Source: Mycolicibacter heraklionensis (GTDB lineage Bacteria; Actinomycetota; Actinomycetes; Mycobacteriales; Mycobacteriaceae). From it: a stretch of DNA of 64,000 nt. How positions within the stretch are numbered: position 1 is the stretch's first letter; every line of letters starts with the position of its first letter. The notes below the pieces were generated by a model. That model did not search any database. It was not told where the DNA came from and saw only the letters and a program-made list of their open reading frames with translations. The stretch is taken from the NCBI RefSeq assembly GCF_001021505.1, contig NZ_LDPO01000001.1:496001-560000 (forward strand), written 5' to 3'. Shown piece after piece: positions 49,958 to 61,650 of this stretch. The position numbers and the translations under genes are program-made.

Positions 49958-51037
49958 TTAGCTAACGGTGATCGCGACGCGACGGTTTTGGGCACGGCCG
50001 TCCGGTGTCGCGTTGCTGGCGACCGGGTCGGCCGATCCGAACCCCTTCGACGTGACGCTGTCGGCGGGGACACCCTGCGACACCAGGAAGTCAGCGACGG
50101 ACTTGGCGCGCGCGGTGCTCAACGGCACGTTGATGCCGTCATTGCCGGTGTTGTCGGTGTAGCCGTTGACCGCTACGCGGGCGTTGTGGCATCCCTTCAA
50201 CTTCTCCGCCACCCGGCTCAATTGCTGCTGGGTGCCCACCGCCAGCGTGTAGCCGTTGGTGACGAACCTGACCGGCGTGCTCATCAACGCGGTGATGTCG
50301 GCCTGCAGGTTGCCGCAGTCACCGGCCGGGCTCGGAGCCGGCGTCTGCGCCGGTGCGCTACCCGATGGCGCGGGCGCCGGCGCCGGGGTCGGCGTCGGTG
50401 TCGGCGTGGGTGCCGGGCTCTCAGGTGCGCTGGGGGCCGCCTGGACCTCCTCAGTCGAGACCTGAATGTTGTTGAGTAGGTTGAGGTTCGGCCACGCCGC
50501 CTTCGCAGCCGCCGTCACGGCGGACTTGACCGCCTCGGACGCCGCGGTGCCGATCAGCGTGACGGTGTCGCCGTCGATCTTGAATTTGAAGTCCGGCATG
50601 GTCAGCGCGGCTTTGAACAACGATCCGAGCGCGGCCACGTCGGGCACCTTGACGCCGGGTTTGATGTTCAGGTTGTCGACGAGTTCGATCCCGCTGCCGA
50701 ACACGCCCTTGAGCATGTCGAGCAGTCCGGTTCGCGTGGCGATATCAGGCACGTCTCCGTTGAGAGTGACGACGTTGCCGTTGCGCAGAATCGCCAGCGG
50801 GGCGAAGGACAACGCCGGCAGGCTCACACTCGGTACCGACGGCGCGGCGACATTCGGCGCATTGATATTCGGCGCGTTGATGTCGAGTTTGGAGCGATCG
50901 GTTATTCCGTAGCCGATCAGCGCCAGTAGCAACGGAATTGTCACCAGGGCCAAGAGCCAGCCGAAGCCGGGAGGCCGGCGGTAGAACCGCGAGACCTTTC
51001 GCCAGCCAGTCACAGTGCGATTTTCTGAGCCCGGCAT
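49958..51037 (-). CDS. arfA: OmpA-like protein ArfA (OmpATb)
   Basis: A 359-residue protein with one N-terminal span (GWLLALVTIPLLLALIGYGI), two BON-type repeats (NGNVVTLNGDVPDIATRTGL; IDGDTVTLIGTAASEAVKSA), a Pro/Ala/Thr linker and an OmpA-like C-terminal peptidoglycan-binding domain (RVAVNGYTDNTGNDGINVPLS, GRAQNRRVAI). In M. tuberculosis it supports growth at acid pH; pore formation has been disputed. ATG 51037 is chosen for GGAGGATCC just before it. Confidence 0.94.
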   Translation of the reverse strand: MPGSENRTVTGWRKVSRFYRRPPGFGWLLALVTIPLLLALIGYGITDRSKLDINAPNINAPNVAAPSVPSVSLPALSFAPLAILRNGNVVTLNGDVPDIATRTGLLDMLKGVFGSGIELVDNLNIKPGVKVPDVAALGSLFKAALTMPDFKFKIDGDTVTLIGTAASEAVKSAVTAAAKAAWPNLNLLNNIQVSTEEVQAAPSAPESPAPTPTPTPTPAPAPAPSGSAPAQTPAPSPAGDCGNLQADITALMSTPVRFVTNGYTLAVGTQQQLSRVAEKLKGCHNARVAVNGYTDNTGNDGINVPLSTARAKSVADFLVSQGVPADSVTSKGFGSADPVASNATPDGRAQNRRVAITVS

Positions 51038-51118
51038 GGATCCTCCTTGAAGACCGAAAAACACCCGCGAGTCCAGGACACCGCGAGTGTAGGAGTTTCG
51101 ATTTGTCAATGGAGGCAA

Positions 51119-51625
51119 TTAGTCGTTATTGGTGGACTTCCCCCCGCCCGGAGAGCTGGTCACGAGCTCGTTGACGATATGGGCCCGCGGCCAGGCGTCC
51201 TCGGCCGCGGTCTGAACGGCCGCCGCCTCGTCCGCCTTCGCCGCGGTCCCGCCCAGCGTGACGGTGTCGCCGTTGATCCCCAAGGTGAAATCGCCGATAC
51301 CCGCGGCCGCCTCGAACACCGGTGCCGCGACGGAGAAGTCCACGGCCGCCGCTCCGGGTGCCACACCGAGTTGGTCGACGACGGTGACGTCGTCGCTGGC
51401 GGTGATCACCGCGTCCAACAGCTCTCGTTTGGCCGCAGGATCGGCCACGTCACCGGCCAGGGTGATCTCACTGCCGCGACGGATCACTGACACCGGGACC
51501 GACGCTGTCGGCCCAGCGGCGGGCTGTGGGACCCCGATGGGTTGGTGCGCGCGTTCGAGCAGGCCGTAACCGATCGCAGCGAGCAGCACCGTTACCAGCG
51601 CCGCGCCGATCAGCCGGGCACGCAC
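51119..51625 (-). CDS. BON-like exported protein related to ArfA N-terminus
   Basis: A 168-residue protein with an N-terminal span (LIGAALVTVLLAAIGYGLLE) and two BON-like repeats (RRGSEITLAGDVADPAAKRE; INGDTVTLGGTAAKADEAAA), ending AWPRAHIVNELVTSSPG. It looks like the ArfA N-terminal half without the OmpA domain. It begins with GTG one base after the FKBP stop and ends 81 bp before arfA, so it links gltA2-FKBP to the arf genes. Perhaps an ArfA paralogue or partner. Confidence 0.78.
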   Translation of the reverse strand: MRARLIGAALVTVLLAAIGYGLLERAHQPIGVPQPAAGPTASVPVSVIRRGSEITLAGDVADPAAKRELLDAVITASDDVTVVDQLGVAPGAAAVDFSVAAPVFEAAAGIGDFTLGINGDTVTLGGTAAKADEAAAVQTAAEDAWPRAHIVNELVTSSPGGGKSTNND

Positions 51626-51994
51626 TCAGCGGGTGCCGAGCAGGTCGATCACAAAAACCAGAGTCTTGCCGGCCAGCGGGTGCCCGGTTCCGTCCGGCCC
51701 GTAGGCCAGCTCCGGCGGGATCACCAGCTGACGGCGGCCGCCCACCTTCATTCCCGGGATGCCGTCCTGCCAGCCGGCAATGAGCCCGTCCAGCGGAAAT
51801 TCCAGCGATTCGCCGCGGTTCCACGAACTGTCGAACTCCGCGCCGCTGTCGTAGTCGACACCGAGGTAGTGCACGTTGACGACCCCACCGGGTACGGCCG
51901 CGGGGCCCTCCCCGACGACGATGTCCTCGATGACCAGTTCGGCGGGTGCCGGGCCGGTCGGAACGGTGATCTGCGGCTTGGCCGGATTCGTCAT
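51626..51994 (-). CDS. FKBP-type peptidyl-prolyl isomerase
   Basis: A 122-residue FKBP domain. It catalyses cis-trans change at proline bonds. Signature parts: [54 protein letters not shown] and VFVIDLL. No signal peptide, so cytoplasmic. It starts 5 bp after the gltA2 stop and is probably co-transcribed with citrate synthase. Confidence 0.93.
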   Translation of the reverse strand: MTNPAKPQITVPTGPAPAELVIEDIVVGEGPAAVPGGVVNVHYLGVDYDSGAEFDSSWNRGESLEFPLDGLIAGWQDGIPGMKVGGRRQLVIPPELAYGPDGTGHPLAGKTLVFVIDLLGTR

Positions 51995-51999
51995 GGTGG

Positions 52000-53298
<1,299 letters not shown>

Positions 53299-53406
53299 AA
53301 GGAACCCCTTTGCGCTATTCGGCTGACCAGATTGGGCGTATAGGACGTGTATAGGAAAAGGTAGTCGGTTCCGGGCCGGCGCGCCCGCCCGGGGCCGGGG
53401 TATCTC

Positions 53407-54699
53407 CTATCGGCGTTCCGGTGACGGTGGCCGGCGTACATCACCGGGCCGGTGATAGCGCAGGAATGCGGGCGCTGCCAGGGCCGCAAGCACCACGCCC
53501 ACCACCACCAGGGCCCCGCCACCGGCGGACGCCGCGGCCGTCCCCACCACTGCGCCGGCGGCACCGTGCACGGCATCGGCGAGCCGGGGGCCGCCGGCGA
53601 CGATCACGGTGAACACCCCCTGCAGCCGGCCGCGGATCTCGTCGGATGCGGCCTGCTGCAGCATCGTCGATCGGAAGGCCGCCGAAACCATGTCCGCGGC
53701 GCCGCCGACTGCCAGGAACACCAGCGCCACCCACAGCGCTCGGCCGGCATGTCCTCCGCCGTGGCCGACCGCGAGCCCGAAGCCGATCATGGCAACGCCC
53801 CAGACCACGATCGCAGCCACCACGGCCAGGCCCTGACGGGTGATCCGCGGCAGCCACCCCGAGAACACCCCGCCCAGCACCGCCCCGCCCGACATCGCCG
53901 CGGCCAGCAGGGCCATGGCGGTGCCGCCCTCGACCGGCCCGCCGAAGTCCGCGCTCGCGATCTGCGGGAACAGCGCCCTGGGCATGCCGAGGATCATCGC
54001 GATCAGGTCCACGACGAACGACATCAGCACCACGGTGTTGCCGGCCAGGTAACGGAATCCGTCCAGCACGGCCGCGATCCCGAAACTGGACGGGCCGGCC
54101 GAGTCGACCGGTGGCATGGCAGCCAGCCGGAATGTCGCCCAGATCGGGAAGATGCAGGTCACGGTGTCGATCAGGTACAGAGTGGACAGATCCACCCAGC
54201 CGAGCAGCAGCCCGGCCAGCAGCGGGCCGACGATCGCCCCGAACTGCATGACGGTCATGTTCAGCGAATTGGCGGCGGGCAGATCGTGGCCGGCCACCAG
54301 CCGCGGAATCGCCGCGGACCGGGTCGGGGAATTGACCGCATAGAACCCCTGCTGCACGCCCAGCAGTCCGAGCACGACCCACACGTTGTCGAAAGCAGCC
54401 GCGGCCTGCACCCACAACAGCAGCGACGCCACCGCCAGCCCGCAGGAGGCGATGATCAGCAGCTTGCGGCGGTCCATGGCGTCGGCCCACGCGCCGCCGA
54501 GCAGACCGAAGACGACCAACGGCACCAACGCGAAAAGTCCGGACAACCCGACGTAGGCCGAGCTTCGGGTCAGCGCATAGATCTGCACCGGCACCGCGAA
54601 GATGGTCAGGTTCGCCCCGATGACGGTCGGGATGCCGGCCAGCCACAACCGCCGAAAGTCGGGGCTGCGCAGCGGGGTGGTGTCGGCGAAGATCCTCAC
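53407..54699 (-). CDS. MFS transporter, EntS/DHA3-like
   Basis: A 430-residue twelve-span transporter. Marks: RSPDFRRLWLAGIPTVIGAN, GGAWADAMDRRKLLI (motif A), QQGFYAVNSPTRSAAIPRLV and EIRGRLQGVFTVIVAGGPRL, all typical of the EntS/DHA3 group, which includes siderophore and macrolide exporters. Substrate unknown. It lies 16 bp downstream of pdxH on the same strand. Confidence 0.88.
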   Translation of the reverse strand: MRIFADTTPLRSPDFRRLWLAGIPTVIGANLTIFAVPVQIYALTRSSAYVGLSGLFALVPLVVFGLLGGAWADAMDRRKLLIIASCGLAVASLLLWVQAAAAFDNVWVVLGLLGVQQGFYAVNSPTRSAAIPRLVAGHDLPAANSLNMTVMQFGAIVGPLLAGLLLGWVDLSTLYLIDTVTCIFPIWATFRLAAMPPVDSAGPSSFGIAAVLDGFRYLAGNTVVLMSFVVDLIAMILGMPRALFPQIASADFGGPVEGGTAMALLAAAMSGGAVLGGVFSGWLPRITRQGLAVVAAIVVWGVAMIGFGLAVGHGGGHAGRALWVALVFLAVGGAADMVSAAFRSTMLQQAASDEIRGRLQGVFTVIVAGGPRLADAVHGAAGAVVGTAAASAGGGALVVVGVVLAALAAPAFLRYHRPGDVRRPPSPERR

Positions 54700-54715
54700 C
54701 GCGGCGGCACCGGAC

Positions 54716-55375
54716 TCACGGCTGGAGCCGCTCCACCCGCCCGCCGGTCACCCGAATCCGGTTGTGCAACCGGCCTTCCCGGCCCTGCCAGAACTCCACC
54801 ACCTCGGGAGCGATCCGATAGCCGCGCCAGTTCGGCGGCGCGGGGATCGACTCGGCCCCGGAGAATTGGGCCGTCACCGCGTCCAACTGCGCCAGCAGTG
54901 CGGCCCGCGACGCGATCGGCTGCGACTGCTGCGACGCGCAGAAACCCAACTGGGACGCCCGCGGTCGGTGCGCCCAGTACTCGGCGCTGACCGATTCGGC
55001 GAGCTGGGTGACCGGTCCGCGAATGTGGACTTGGCGGCCCAGCTGATACCAGGGAAACGTCGCCGATGCGTAGGGCGTCGCGGCCAGCTCAGCGGCCTTG
55101 GCGGAGTCGGAGTCGGTGAAGAACGTCACGCCGTTCTCGTCGAGGTTCTTGCACAGCACCGAGCGGCTGACCGGGCGGCCGCCCTCGACCGTCGCCAGCA
55201 CCATGGCGTTGGGTTCGGCTATCCCGGCGCGCTCGGCATCGCCGATCCAGTTGCGCAGCAAAACCTCCCAGCCCGCCTCGAGCCAGTCCGCGTCGAGGTC
55301 GCCGCTGTTGTCCTTCTCCTGGTATTCCACTCGCATCGCCGCCAGGTGCTCGTTGTCTGGGCCCGTCCTGTGCAC
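54716..55375 (-). CDS. pdxH: Pyridoxamine 5'-phosphate oxidase
   Basis: A 219-residue FMN enzyme making pyridoxal 5'-phosphate. Marks: [42 protein letters not shown], the [12 protein letters not shown] region, and [24 protein letters not shown], the C-terminal signature. Divergent to citA across 85 bp. In M. tuberculosis pdxH is elsewhere, but adjacency to citA is familiar from other mycobacteria. Confidence 0.95.
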   Translation of the reverse strand: MHRTGPDNEHLAAMRVEYQEKDNSGDLDADWLEAGWEVLLRNWIGDAERAGIAEPNAMVLATVEGGRPVSRSVLCKNLDENGVTFFTDSDSAKAAELAATPYASATFPWYQLGRQVHIRGPVTQLAESVSAEYWAHRPRASQLGFCASQQSQPIASRAALLAQLDAVTAQFSGAESIPAPPNWRGYRIAPEVVEFWQGREGRLHNRIRVTGGRVERLQP

Positions 55376-55460
55376 CGCCCAACGCTACGCCTCGCCGCAG
55401 ACCAGCCCTCGTTACCGGCCGGTAGCAACGGCTCGGCACCGGGGTGGAAGAATCCGGTGT

Positions 55461-56576
55461 ATGACTGCTGCGGTCCCGGAGAACTTTGTCGCCGGCTTGG
55501 AAGGCACGGTGGCCTTCACTACCGAAATCGCTGAACCGGACAAGGACGGCGGGGCGCTCCGCTACCGCGGCGTCGACGTCGAGGACCTGGCCGGCAAGGT
55601 CGGCTTCGGCGACGTGTGGGCCCTGCTGGTCGACGGCGACTTCAACCGTCCGCTGGCGCCCGCCGAACCGCTGGAGCTGCCGATACGCACCGGCGACGTC
55701 CGGGTCGACGCCCAGGCCGGGGTGGCGATGCTGGCCCCGCAGTGGGGCTTTAAGCCGTTGCTGGACACCGACGACGCCACCGCCCGCGACCAGCTGGCCC
55801 GCGCGTCGGTGATGGTGCTGTCCTACGTCGCACAGTCGGCCCGTGGGCAGGCGTCTGCGGTGTCGCAGCAGGCGATCGACAGGTGCACCACCATCACAGA
55901 GCGGTTCATGACCCGCTGGCGCGGTGAGCCCGACCCGCGTCACACCGAGGCGATCGACGCCTACTGGGTGTCAGCGGCCGAGCACGGAATGAACGCTTCG
56001 ACCTTCACCGCCCGGGTGATCGCCTCCACCGGCGCCGACGTCGGCGCAGCGCTGTCCGGCGCGATCGGCGCCATGAGCGGCCCGCTGCACGGCGGCGCCC
56101 CGGCGCGGGTGGTACCGATGATCGCCGAGGCAGAGCGCACCGGTGACGCGCGCGCGGTGGTCAAGGGCATCCTGGACCGGCGCGAGAAGCTGATGGGCTT
56201 CGGCCACCGGGTATACCGCGCCGAGGACCCGCGCGCCCGAGTGCTGCGGGCCACCGCCAAGCGACTGGCGGCCCCGCGTTTCGAGGTGGCCGCGGCGCTG
56301 GAACAGGCGGCGCTGGCCGAGCTGCGGGAGCGTCGCCCGGACCGGGCCATCGAGACCAACGTGGAGTTCTGGGCGGCGGTGATCCTCGACTTCGCCGAGG
56401 TGCCCGCGGCGATGATGCCGGCGATGTTCACCTGTGGCCGCACCGCGGGCTGGTGCGCCCACATCATGGAGCAGAAGCGGCTGGGCAAGCTGGTGCGCCC
56501 ATCGGCGATCTACGTGGGCCCGGGGCCGCGCAGCGCGGAATCCGTTGCGGGCTGGGAGCACGTCACCAAAAGCTGA
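55461..56576 (+). CDS. citA: Citrate synthase 2 (CitA)
   Basis: A 371-residue short citrate synthase, the second in the window. Catalytic segments: [49 protein letters not shown] and WAAVILDFAEVP. It is 60 residues shorter than GltA2 and lacks its N-terminal domain. M. tuberculosis has the same pair near each other (gltA2, citA). Start ATG 55461 opens MTAAVPENFVAGLEGTVAF. A methylcitrate synthase role cannot be excluded by sequence alone. Confidence 0.93.
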   Translation: MTAAVPENFVAGLEGTVAFTTEIAEPDKDGGALRYRGVDVEDLAGKVGFGDVWALLVDGDFNRPLAPAEPLELPIRTGDVRVDAQAGVAMLAPQWGFKPLLDTDDATARDQLARASVMVLSYVAQSARGQASAVSQQAIDRCTTITERFMTRWRGEPDPRHTEAIDAYWVSAAEHGMNASTFTARVIASTGADVGAALSGAIGAMSGPLHGGAPARVVPMIAEAERTGDARAVVKGILDRREKLMGFGHRVYRAEDPRARVLRATAKRLAAPRFEVAAALEQAALAELRERRPDRAIETNVEFWAAVILDFAEVPAAMMPAMFTCGRTAGWCAHIMEQKRLGKLVRPSAIYVGPGPRSAESVAGWEHVTKS

Positions 56577-56590
56577 CCCGGCTGTCCTTG

Positions 56591-56652
56591 CGCCGAACGT
56601 GTAACCAGCGCGAGATTCTGCGCGATTTTTCGCACGGAGTACACGCTCGGCG
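56591..56652. repeat. 62-bp imperfect palindrome between citA and fprB
   Basis: Outer arms of 13 bp match at 12 positions (CGCCGAACGTGTA and TACACGCTCGGCG), the inner part is partly self-complementary around GCGCGATTTTTCGC. It lies between convergent stops, as expected for a two-way terminator. The wording resembles an intergenic repeat I associate with mycobacterial genomes, which a genome search would settle. Confidence 0.75.
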
Positions 56653-56673
56653 GGGCCGGTGGGGTTCGGCGGG

Positions 56674-58365
56674 TCAGTGCCGTTTCAGTGCGCCGAGCAG
56701 GTTCTGCAGCAGCGGCAGGTCCGAGTGGTCTTTGACCACGTCAAGCATGTCCGGAACGCGAGTGAACTTCACCCGCGGCCGGTCTTGCGCTTCGCCACGG
56801 GCGATCTCTGCTTTGTCGATCGCCTTCCAGCCGGCGGCGTCGATGACGTCGGGTTGGTGGGCGTGCACCATTCGGGCGATCGCACGCGGTCCGGCTATCG
56901 GCTCGGTCAGCAGGCCTGCGTTGTAGTCAGCGGCCAGCGTTTGGATCGTCTTGAGCGAGTCGGACTTGTTGGAGCCGATGAAACCGTTGGTACCGCGCTT
57001 GATCCAGCCCGACACGTAGGCTCCCGGAACTCGCTCGCCGGTCGCCGGGTCAATGACGCGACCGCCCTCGTTGGGGACGACGCCGGCAGCGTCGTCGAAC
57101 GGCAGGTCGGCGATGGGCGTTCCGTGGTAGCCGATCGAAGACAGCACCATTCCGGCGTCGATACGTCGCACCTGGTCGGTCCCGGTGACAGTGAATTCCA
57201 CTGCGCTGCAACGGTCCTCACCGAGGACTCGACCCGGGGTCAACTCGTAGGCGAATCGGATCCGCGGGCGGGTGATCGGCGCCGAGGCGTCCCCCAACTT
57301 GGTCAGTATCTCCAGTTTCTGCCGGGTCAAGTTGTCCTGGACGGTCGCCAGGTCATCGCGTACCCGGACATGGTCTTCGGCGTCGAGTACCACCTCGGCG
57401 GTCTGCGTGAGCCCCACCAATTCGGGCAGCGTGAACGCAGACGAAATGGGACCGCGCCGGGCGACGATCACCACTTCCTGGACCGCCGAGTCACGCAGCG
57501 CTGCCAGTGCGTAGTCGGCGATGTCGGTGTGGGCCAGCCGATCCGGGTCGGCGGTGAGGATGCGCGCCACATCGAGGGCCACGTTGCCGTTGCCCACGAT
57601 CACCACCCGCTCGTGGCTGAGATCGACTGGCAGGTCGGTGAACTCGGGATGGCCGTTGTACCAGCCGACGATCTCGGTGGCCGTGCCCGTTCCGGGCAAA
57701 CCCATGCCGTCGATCTCGAGCCGCCGGTCGTGCAGCGCACCCGAGGCGTAGAGCACGGCGTGGTGGTGCTGCAGTAGGTCCGCGTGGCTCAGGTGCTTGC
57801 CCACCTCCACGTTGAGGAAGAACTGGAAACCACGGCGCCAGGAGATCTCATCGAACAGCCGGGTGGCCAGCTTGGTGCGCTGGTGATCCGGGGCGACGCC
57901 GGCACGCACCAAACCGTAAGGGGTGGGCAGCTTCTCGAACATATTCACCAGCACGCCCTGCTGAGTCAGCAGCTCGTCGGCCGCGTACATGGCCGCCGGG
58001 CCGGAGCCGACGATAGCCACGGTCAGCGGATATTTGCCGCGCTGGTGCAGCTCGGCGGCCGGCAGGATGGGCGCCAGCTTGGAGGTCGGCGGCAGCTTCA
58101 CCCCTTCAGGTCGTTCCGGGTAGAACGACCTGTTGATCTCCACGAACGGCAACTGTTCGGCCAGCGCCTTGGTATGCGGGACGATCGCGTCGACCGGGCA
58201 GGCCCGCACGCAGGCACCGCAGTCCACACACGCGTCGGGGTCGATGTAGAGCATCTCCGACGTGGCGAAGTCGGGCTCGTCCGGCGTGGGGTGAATGCAG
58301 TTGACCGGGCAGGCGAACACACACGAGGCGTCGTTACAACACGCCTGGGTGATAACGTGCGGCAT
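56674..58365 (-). CDS. fprB: Ferredoxin/ferredoxin-NADP reductase FprB
   Basis: A 563-residue fusion. Residues 1-105 are a 7Fe-type ferredoxin (CCNDASCVFACPVNC and CVDCGACVRACPVD). The rest is an adrenodoxin-reductase-like flavoprotein: FAD loop VAIVGSGPAAMYAADELL, NADP loop VVIVGNGNVALDVARIL, and GYHGTPIADLPFDD. It passes electrons between NADPH and iron-sulphur partners. ATG 58365 gives the ferredoxin start MPHVITQACCND. Gene order with the diiron protein (14-bp gap) suggests it may feed electrons to that protein. Confidence 0.95.
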   Translation of the reverse strand: MPHVITQACCNDASCVFACPVNCIHPTPDEPDFATSEMLYIDPDACVDCGACVRACPVDAIVPHTKALAEQLPFVEINRSFYPERPEGVKLPPTSKLAPILPAAELHQRGKYPLTVAIVGSGPAAMYAADELLTQQGVLVNMFEKLPTPYGLVRAGVAPDHQRTKLATRLFDEISWRRGFQFFLNVEVGKHLSHADLLQHHHAVLYASGALHDRRLEIDGMGLPGTGTATEIVGWYNGHPEFTDLPVDLSHERVVIVGNGNVALDVARILTADPDRLAHTDIADYALAALRDSAVQEVVIVARRGPISSAFTLPELVGLTQTAEVVLDAEDHVRVRDDLATVQDNLTRQKLEILTKLGDASAPITRPRIRFAYELTPGRVLGEDRCSAVEFTVTGTDQVRRIDAGMVLSSIGYHGTPIADLPFDDAAGVVPNEGGRVIDPATGERVPGAYVSGWIKRGTNGFIGSNKSDSLKTIQTLAADYNAGLLTEPIAGPRAIARMVHAHQPDVIDAAGWKAIDKAEIARGEAQDRPRVKFTRVPDMLDVVKDHSDLPLLQNLLGALKRH

Positions 58366-58379
58366 GACTTGAGCGCGCG

Positions 58380-59420
58380 CTACGCGACCGAAGCGGCAAC
58401 GGGCGTGAGGTGCGCGCGCTGCGGCTGGCTGCGGAACCGGGACGGAGCGCCGTGGATCCGGCAGATCCGCCACACCAGCTTGGCGACCGGGTTCATCAAA
58501 CCGGTGTCGTGGCACAGCATCCGGACGTCACCGAACATGTCCTGCAGCATCTGACGAGCTTCTGCCGAGCGGAAGAAGATGTCCTTGCGGACCTCGTGGG
58601 GAATGTCGAACTCGGTCCAGAACGCCTTGGGCGGCACCACGATCGCCGAACACAGGATCCGCATGACGATCGGAACGTACAGCGACAGCCAGAACCGCTT
58701 GCGACGCGGCAGGTTCGGAATGCGCTTGTGCAGGTATTCGTGCGCGAACGAGATGTGCCGCGCTTCCTCGGCCACGTGAATGGCCATCACCCGCTCCATG
58801 ATCGGGTGCAGGGTCTTGCCCTCCCGAAGGATGGCCTTCTGGATGTGGTCGATGGGCTCCTCGCCGGCCAGGATGCCGAACCAGAACGGGATCGGCAGCG
58901 GTCCGGCGACCAGCGGGATGAACGGCTGCACCCACTTCAGCAACCGCGGCATGCCGGGCACGTCGGCGCCGATGTGGTTCACCATCTCTTGGAACATCAT
59001 GGTGTGGTTGCACTCTTCCACCGCCTCGTGCAGGCAGTAGCGGTACTCCGGTGAGCCGTTGGGCACCCAGAACGCGTACTCCATGAGGCCTCGGATCAGG
59101 ATGGACTCGAAGTGCAGCCCGACCTTGGCGACGTTGGCCTGGCGCCACATGCCGATCTTGATCTGGACGTCCTCGGGCTGCGACTGGTACCACCAGTGCC
59201 GGCCGATCGGGTCGGTGCCCGGCAGGATCCAGCACGGGTCGTTTTCGGTGACCTTGAACTCGGGGGTGTCCCAGTCGATGTCGGTGTACGGATTGAAGTT
59301 CCGGCGCACCGAACCTTCCGACAAGGTGTTGAGGATCTCGACGTAGTTCGCGTCGTCGGTCACTTCCATGTTGGCTCGCCACCGGCGCACGATGCGGGTT
59401 CGAGCGGCTTTCTGAGCCAT
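58380..59420 (-). CDS. AurF-like diiron oxygenase (Rv0885-like)
   Basis: A 346-residue ferritin-like protein of the AurF (p-aminobenzoate N-oxygenase) group. Metal ligands are in HFESILIRGLMEYAF, CLHEAVEECNHTMMFQEM and AIHVAEEARHISFAHEY (ExxH patterns). Such enzymes use oxygen to oxidise an amine or a carbon; the substrate is unknown. It is directly upstream of fprB on the same strand, matching Rv0885-fprB in M. tuberculosis. The ATG at 59420 has GGAGGTGT before it. GTAC-based palindromes lie 50-70 bp upstream. Confidence 0.9.
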   Translation of the reverse strand: MAQKAARTRIVRRWRANMEVTDDANYVEILNTLSEGSVRRNFNPYTDIDWDTPEFKVTENDPCWILPGTDPIGRHWWYQSQPEDVQIKIGMWRQANVAKVGLHFESILIRGLMEYAFWVPNGSPEYRYCLHEAVEECNHTMMFQEMVNHIGADVPGMPRLLKWVQPFIPLVAGPLPIPFWFGILAGEEPIDHIQKAILREGKTLHPIMERVMAIHVAEEARHISFAHEYLHKRIPNLPRRKRFWLSLYVPIVMRILCSAIVVPPKAFWTEFDIPHEVRKDIFFRSAEARQMLQDMFGDVRMLCHDTGLMNPVAKLVWRICRIHGAPSRFRSQPQRAHLTPVAASVA

Positions 59421-59469
59421 CGGAGACACCTCCACCAGTCGTTTACATTTACCAGGCTTATGTACAACG

Positions 59470-59491
59470 GTACCGCAGGTACTGGGTACCC
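59470..59491. promoter_or_regulatory. GTAC-centred palindromes upstream of diiron gene
   Basis: GTACC-GCA-GGTAC (59470-59482) is a perfect inverted repeat with a 3-bp spacer, and GGGTACCC (59484-59491) follows. The half-site GTACC and 3-bp spacing resemble the operator at 48892-48918 upstream of the other di-metal protein operon. Binding by a TetR-type repressor is inferred. Confidence 0.5.
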
Positions 59492-59561
59492 GTCCAGACT
59501 CCGGATCAACACTGTGGGCGTGACAGGTGTCGAGCGCTCCGGGTGATCCACATCACAATAA

Positions 59562-60725
<1,164 letters not shown>

Positions 60726-60873
60726 GCGCGGCTCTGCCAGGGCTTTGAGCTCAGCGGGCTTGCTTGGTCCCAGCGCCCGTAATCGGATCGTTATAACGCC
60801 CGCGTGTCACGACGGGGCGGGCTGTCGACTGGACTAGAGTCCGCAGGTAACCGGGCGTTCGCAAGGAGAAGTC

Positions 60874-61650
60874 ATGCGGGAACTGAGGGCCATAGGCCTC
60901 GACGTCGACGGCAAACACATCATCTGCGAGAGCACCGGCGACGGCGAAGACCACACCGAGATGTTTCGGGTGCGCATCGACGACCGGCTGCGCGGCGCAG
61001 TCCGCGGCGAGGGCCACCGCGTAGGTCAGAATCCGGCCGACGCGGGCAGCAGCATGCTGCGCCCCAAGGACATCCAAGCGCGCATCCGCGCCGGGGCGTC
61101 GGTCGAACAGGTGGCCGCGGCAGCCGGTGTGGACGTCGCCCGGGTGGAACGCTTCGCCCACCCGGTGCTGCTGGAGCGGTCCCGGGCCGCGGAGCTGGCG
61201 ACCGCCGCCCACCCGGTGCTGGCCGACGGCCCAGCGGTGCCAACCCTGCTGGAGGTCGTCACCTCCGCGCTGGTGTCGCGGGGCTTGAGCTCCGACAGCA
61301 GCAGCTGGGACGCGTGGCGCAACGACGACGGGCGCTGGACGGTGCAGCTGGCCTGGAAGGCCGGGCGTTCGGACAACGTCGCCCACTTCCGGTTCGCTCC
61401 GGGCGCGCACGGCGGGACGGTGACCGCGGTCGACGACGCGGCCATGGAGCTGATCGACCCCGGCTTCGGCCGTCCGCTGCGGCCGGTTGCCGCGGTGGCC
61501 GAGTTGGACTTCGAGGCTCCGGCCGCCCCCGCGGTGGTCGAAGAGGTGCCGGTGCAGCAGCGCGCGGGGAGCCGCGCCCGCCGCAGCAAGCCGGAAGTCC
61601 CGGGGTGGGAGGACGTCCTGCTCGGGGTGCGTTCGACCGGTCAGCGCTGA
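60874..61650 (+). CDS. sepH: Septation protein SepH
   Basis: A 258-residue protein of the DUF3071/SepH family, which in Streptomyces and mycobacteria promotes FtsZ assembly. The N-terminal domain has MRELRAIGLDVDGKHIICES and a helix-turn-helix-like part (DIQARIRAGASVEQVAAAAG). Then a second conserved part (WDAWRNDDGRWTVQLAWKAG), a low-complexity Pro/Ala stretch and a basic end (RARRSKPEVPGWEDVLLGVR). AAGGAGAAG precedes the ATG. Follows serC by 148 bp, as in M. tuberculosis. Confidence 0.93.
   Translation: MRELRAIGLDVDGKHIICESTGDGEDHTEMFRVRIDDRLRGAVRGEGHRVGQNPADAGSSMLRPKDIQARIRAGASVEQVAAAAGVDVARVERFAHPVLLERSRAAELATAAHPVLADGPAVPTLLEVVTSALVSRGLSSDSSSWDAWRNDDGRWTVQLAWKAGRSDNVAHFRFAPGAHGGTVTAVDDAAMELIDPGFGRPLRPVAAVAELDFEAPAAPAVVEEVPVQQRAGSRARRSKPEVPGWEDVLLGVRSTGQR

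Noticed and set aside
53452..54990. 512-codon + strand frame opposite the MFS transporter and pdxH end
   Set aside because: Composition is Gly/His/Arg/Gln-rich with no domain, and it crosses two real genes on the other strand.
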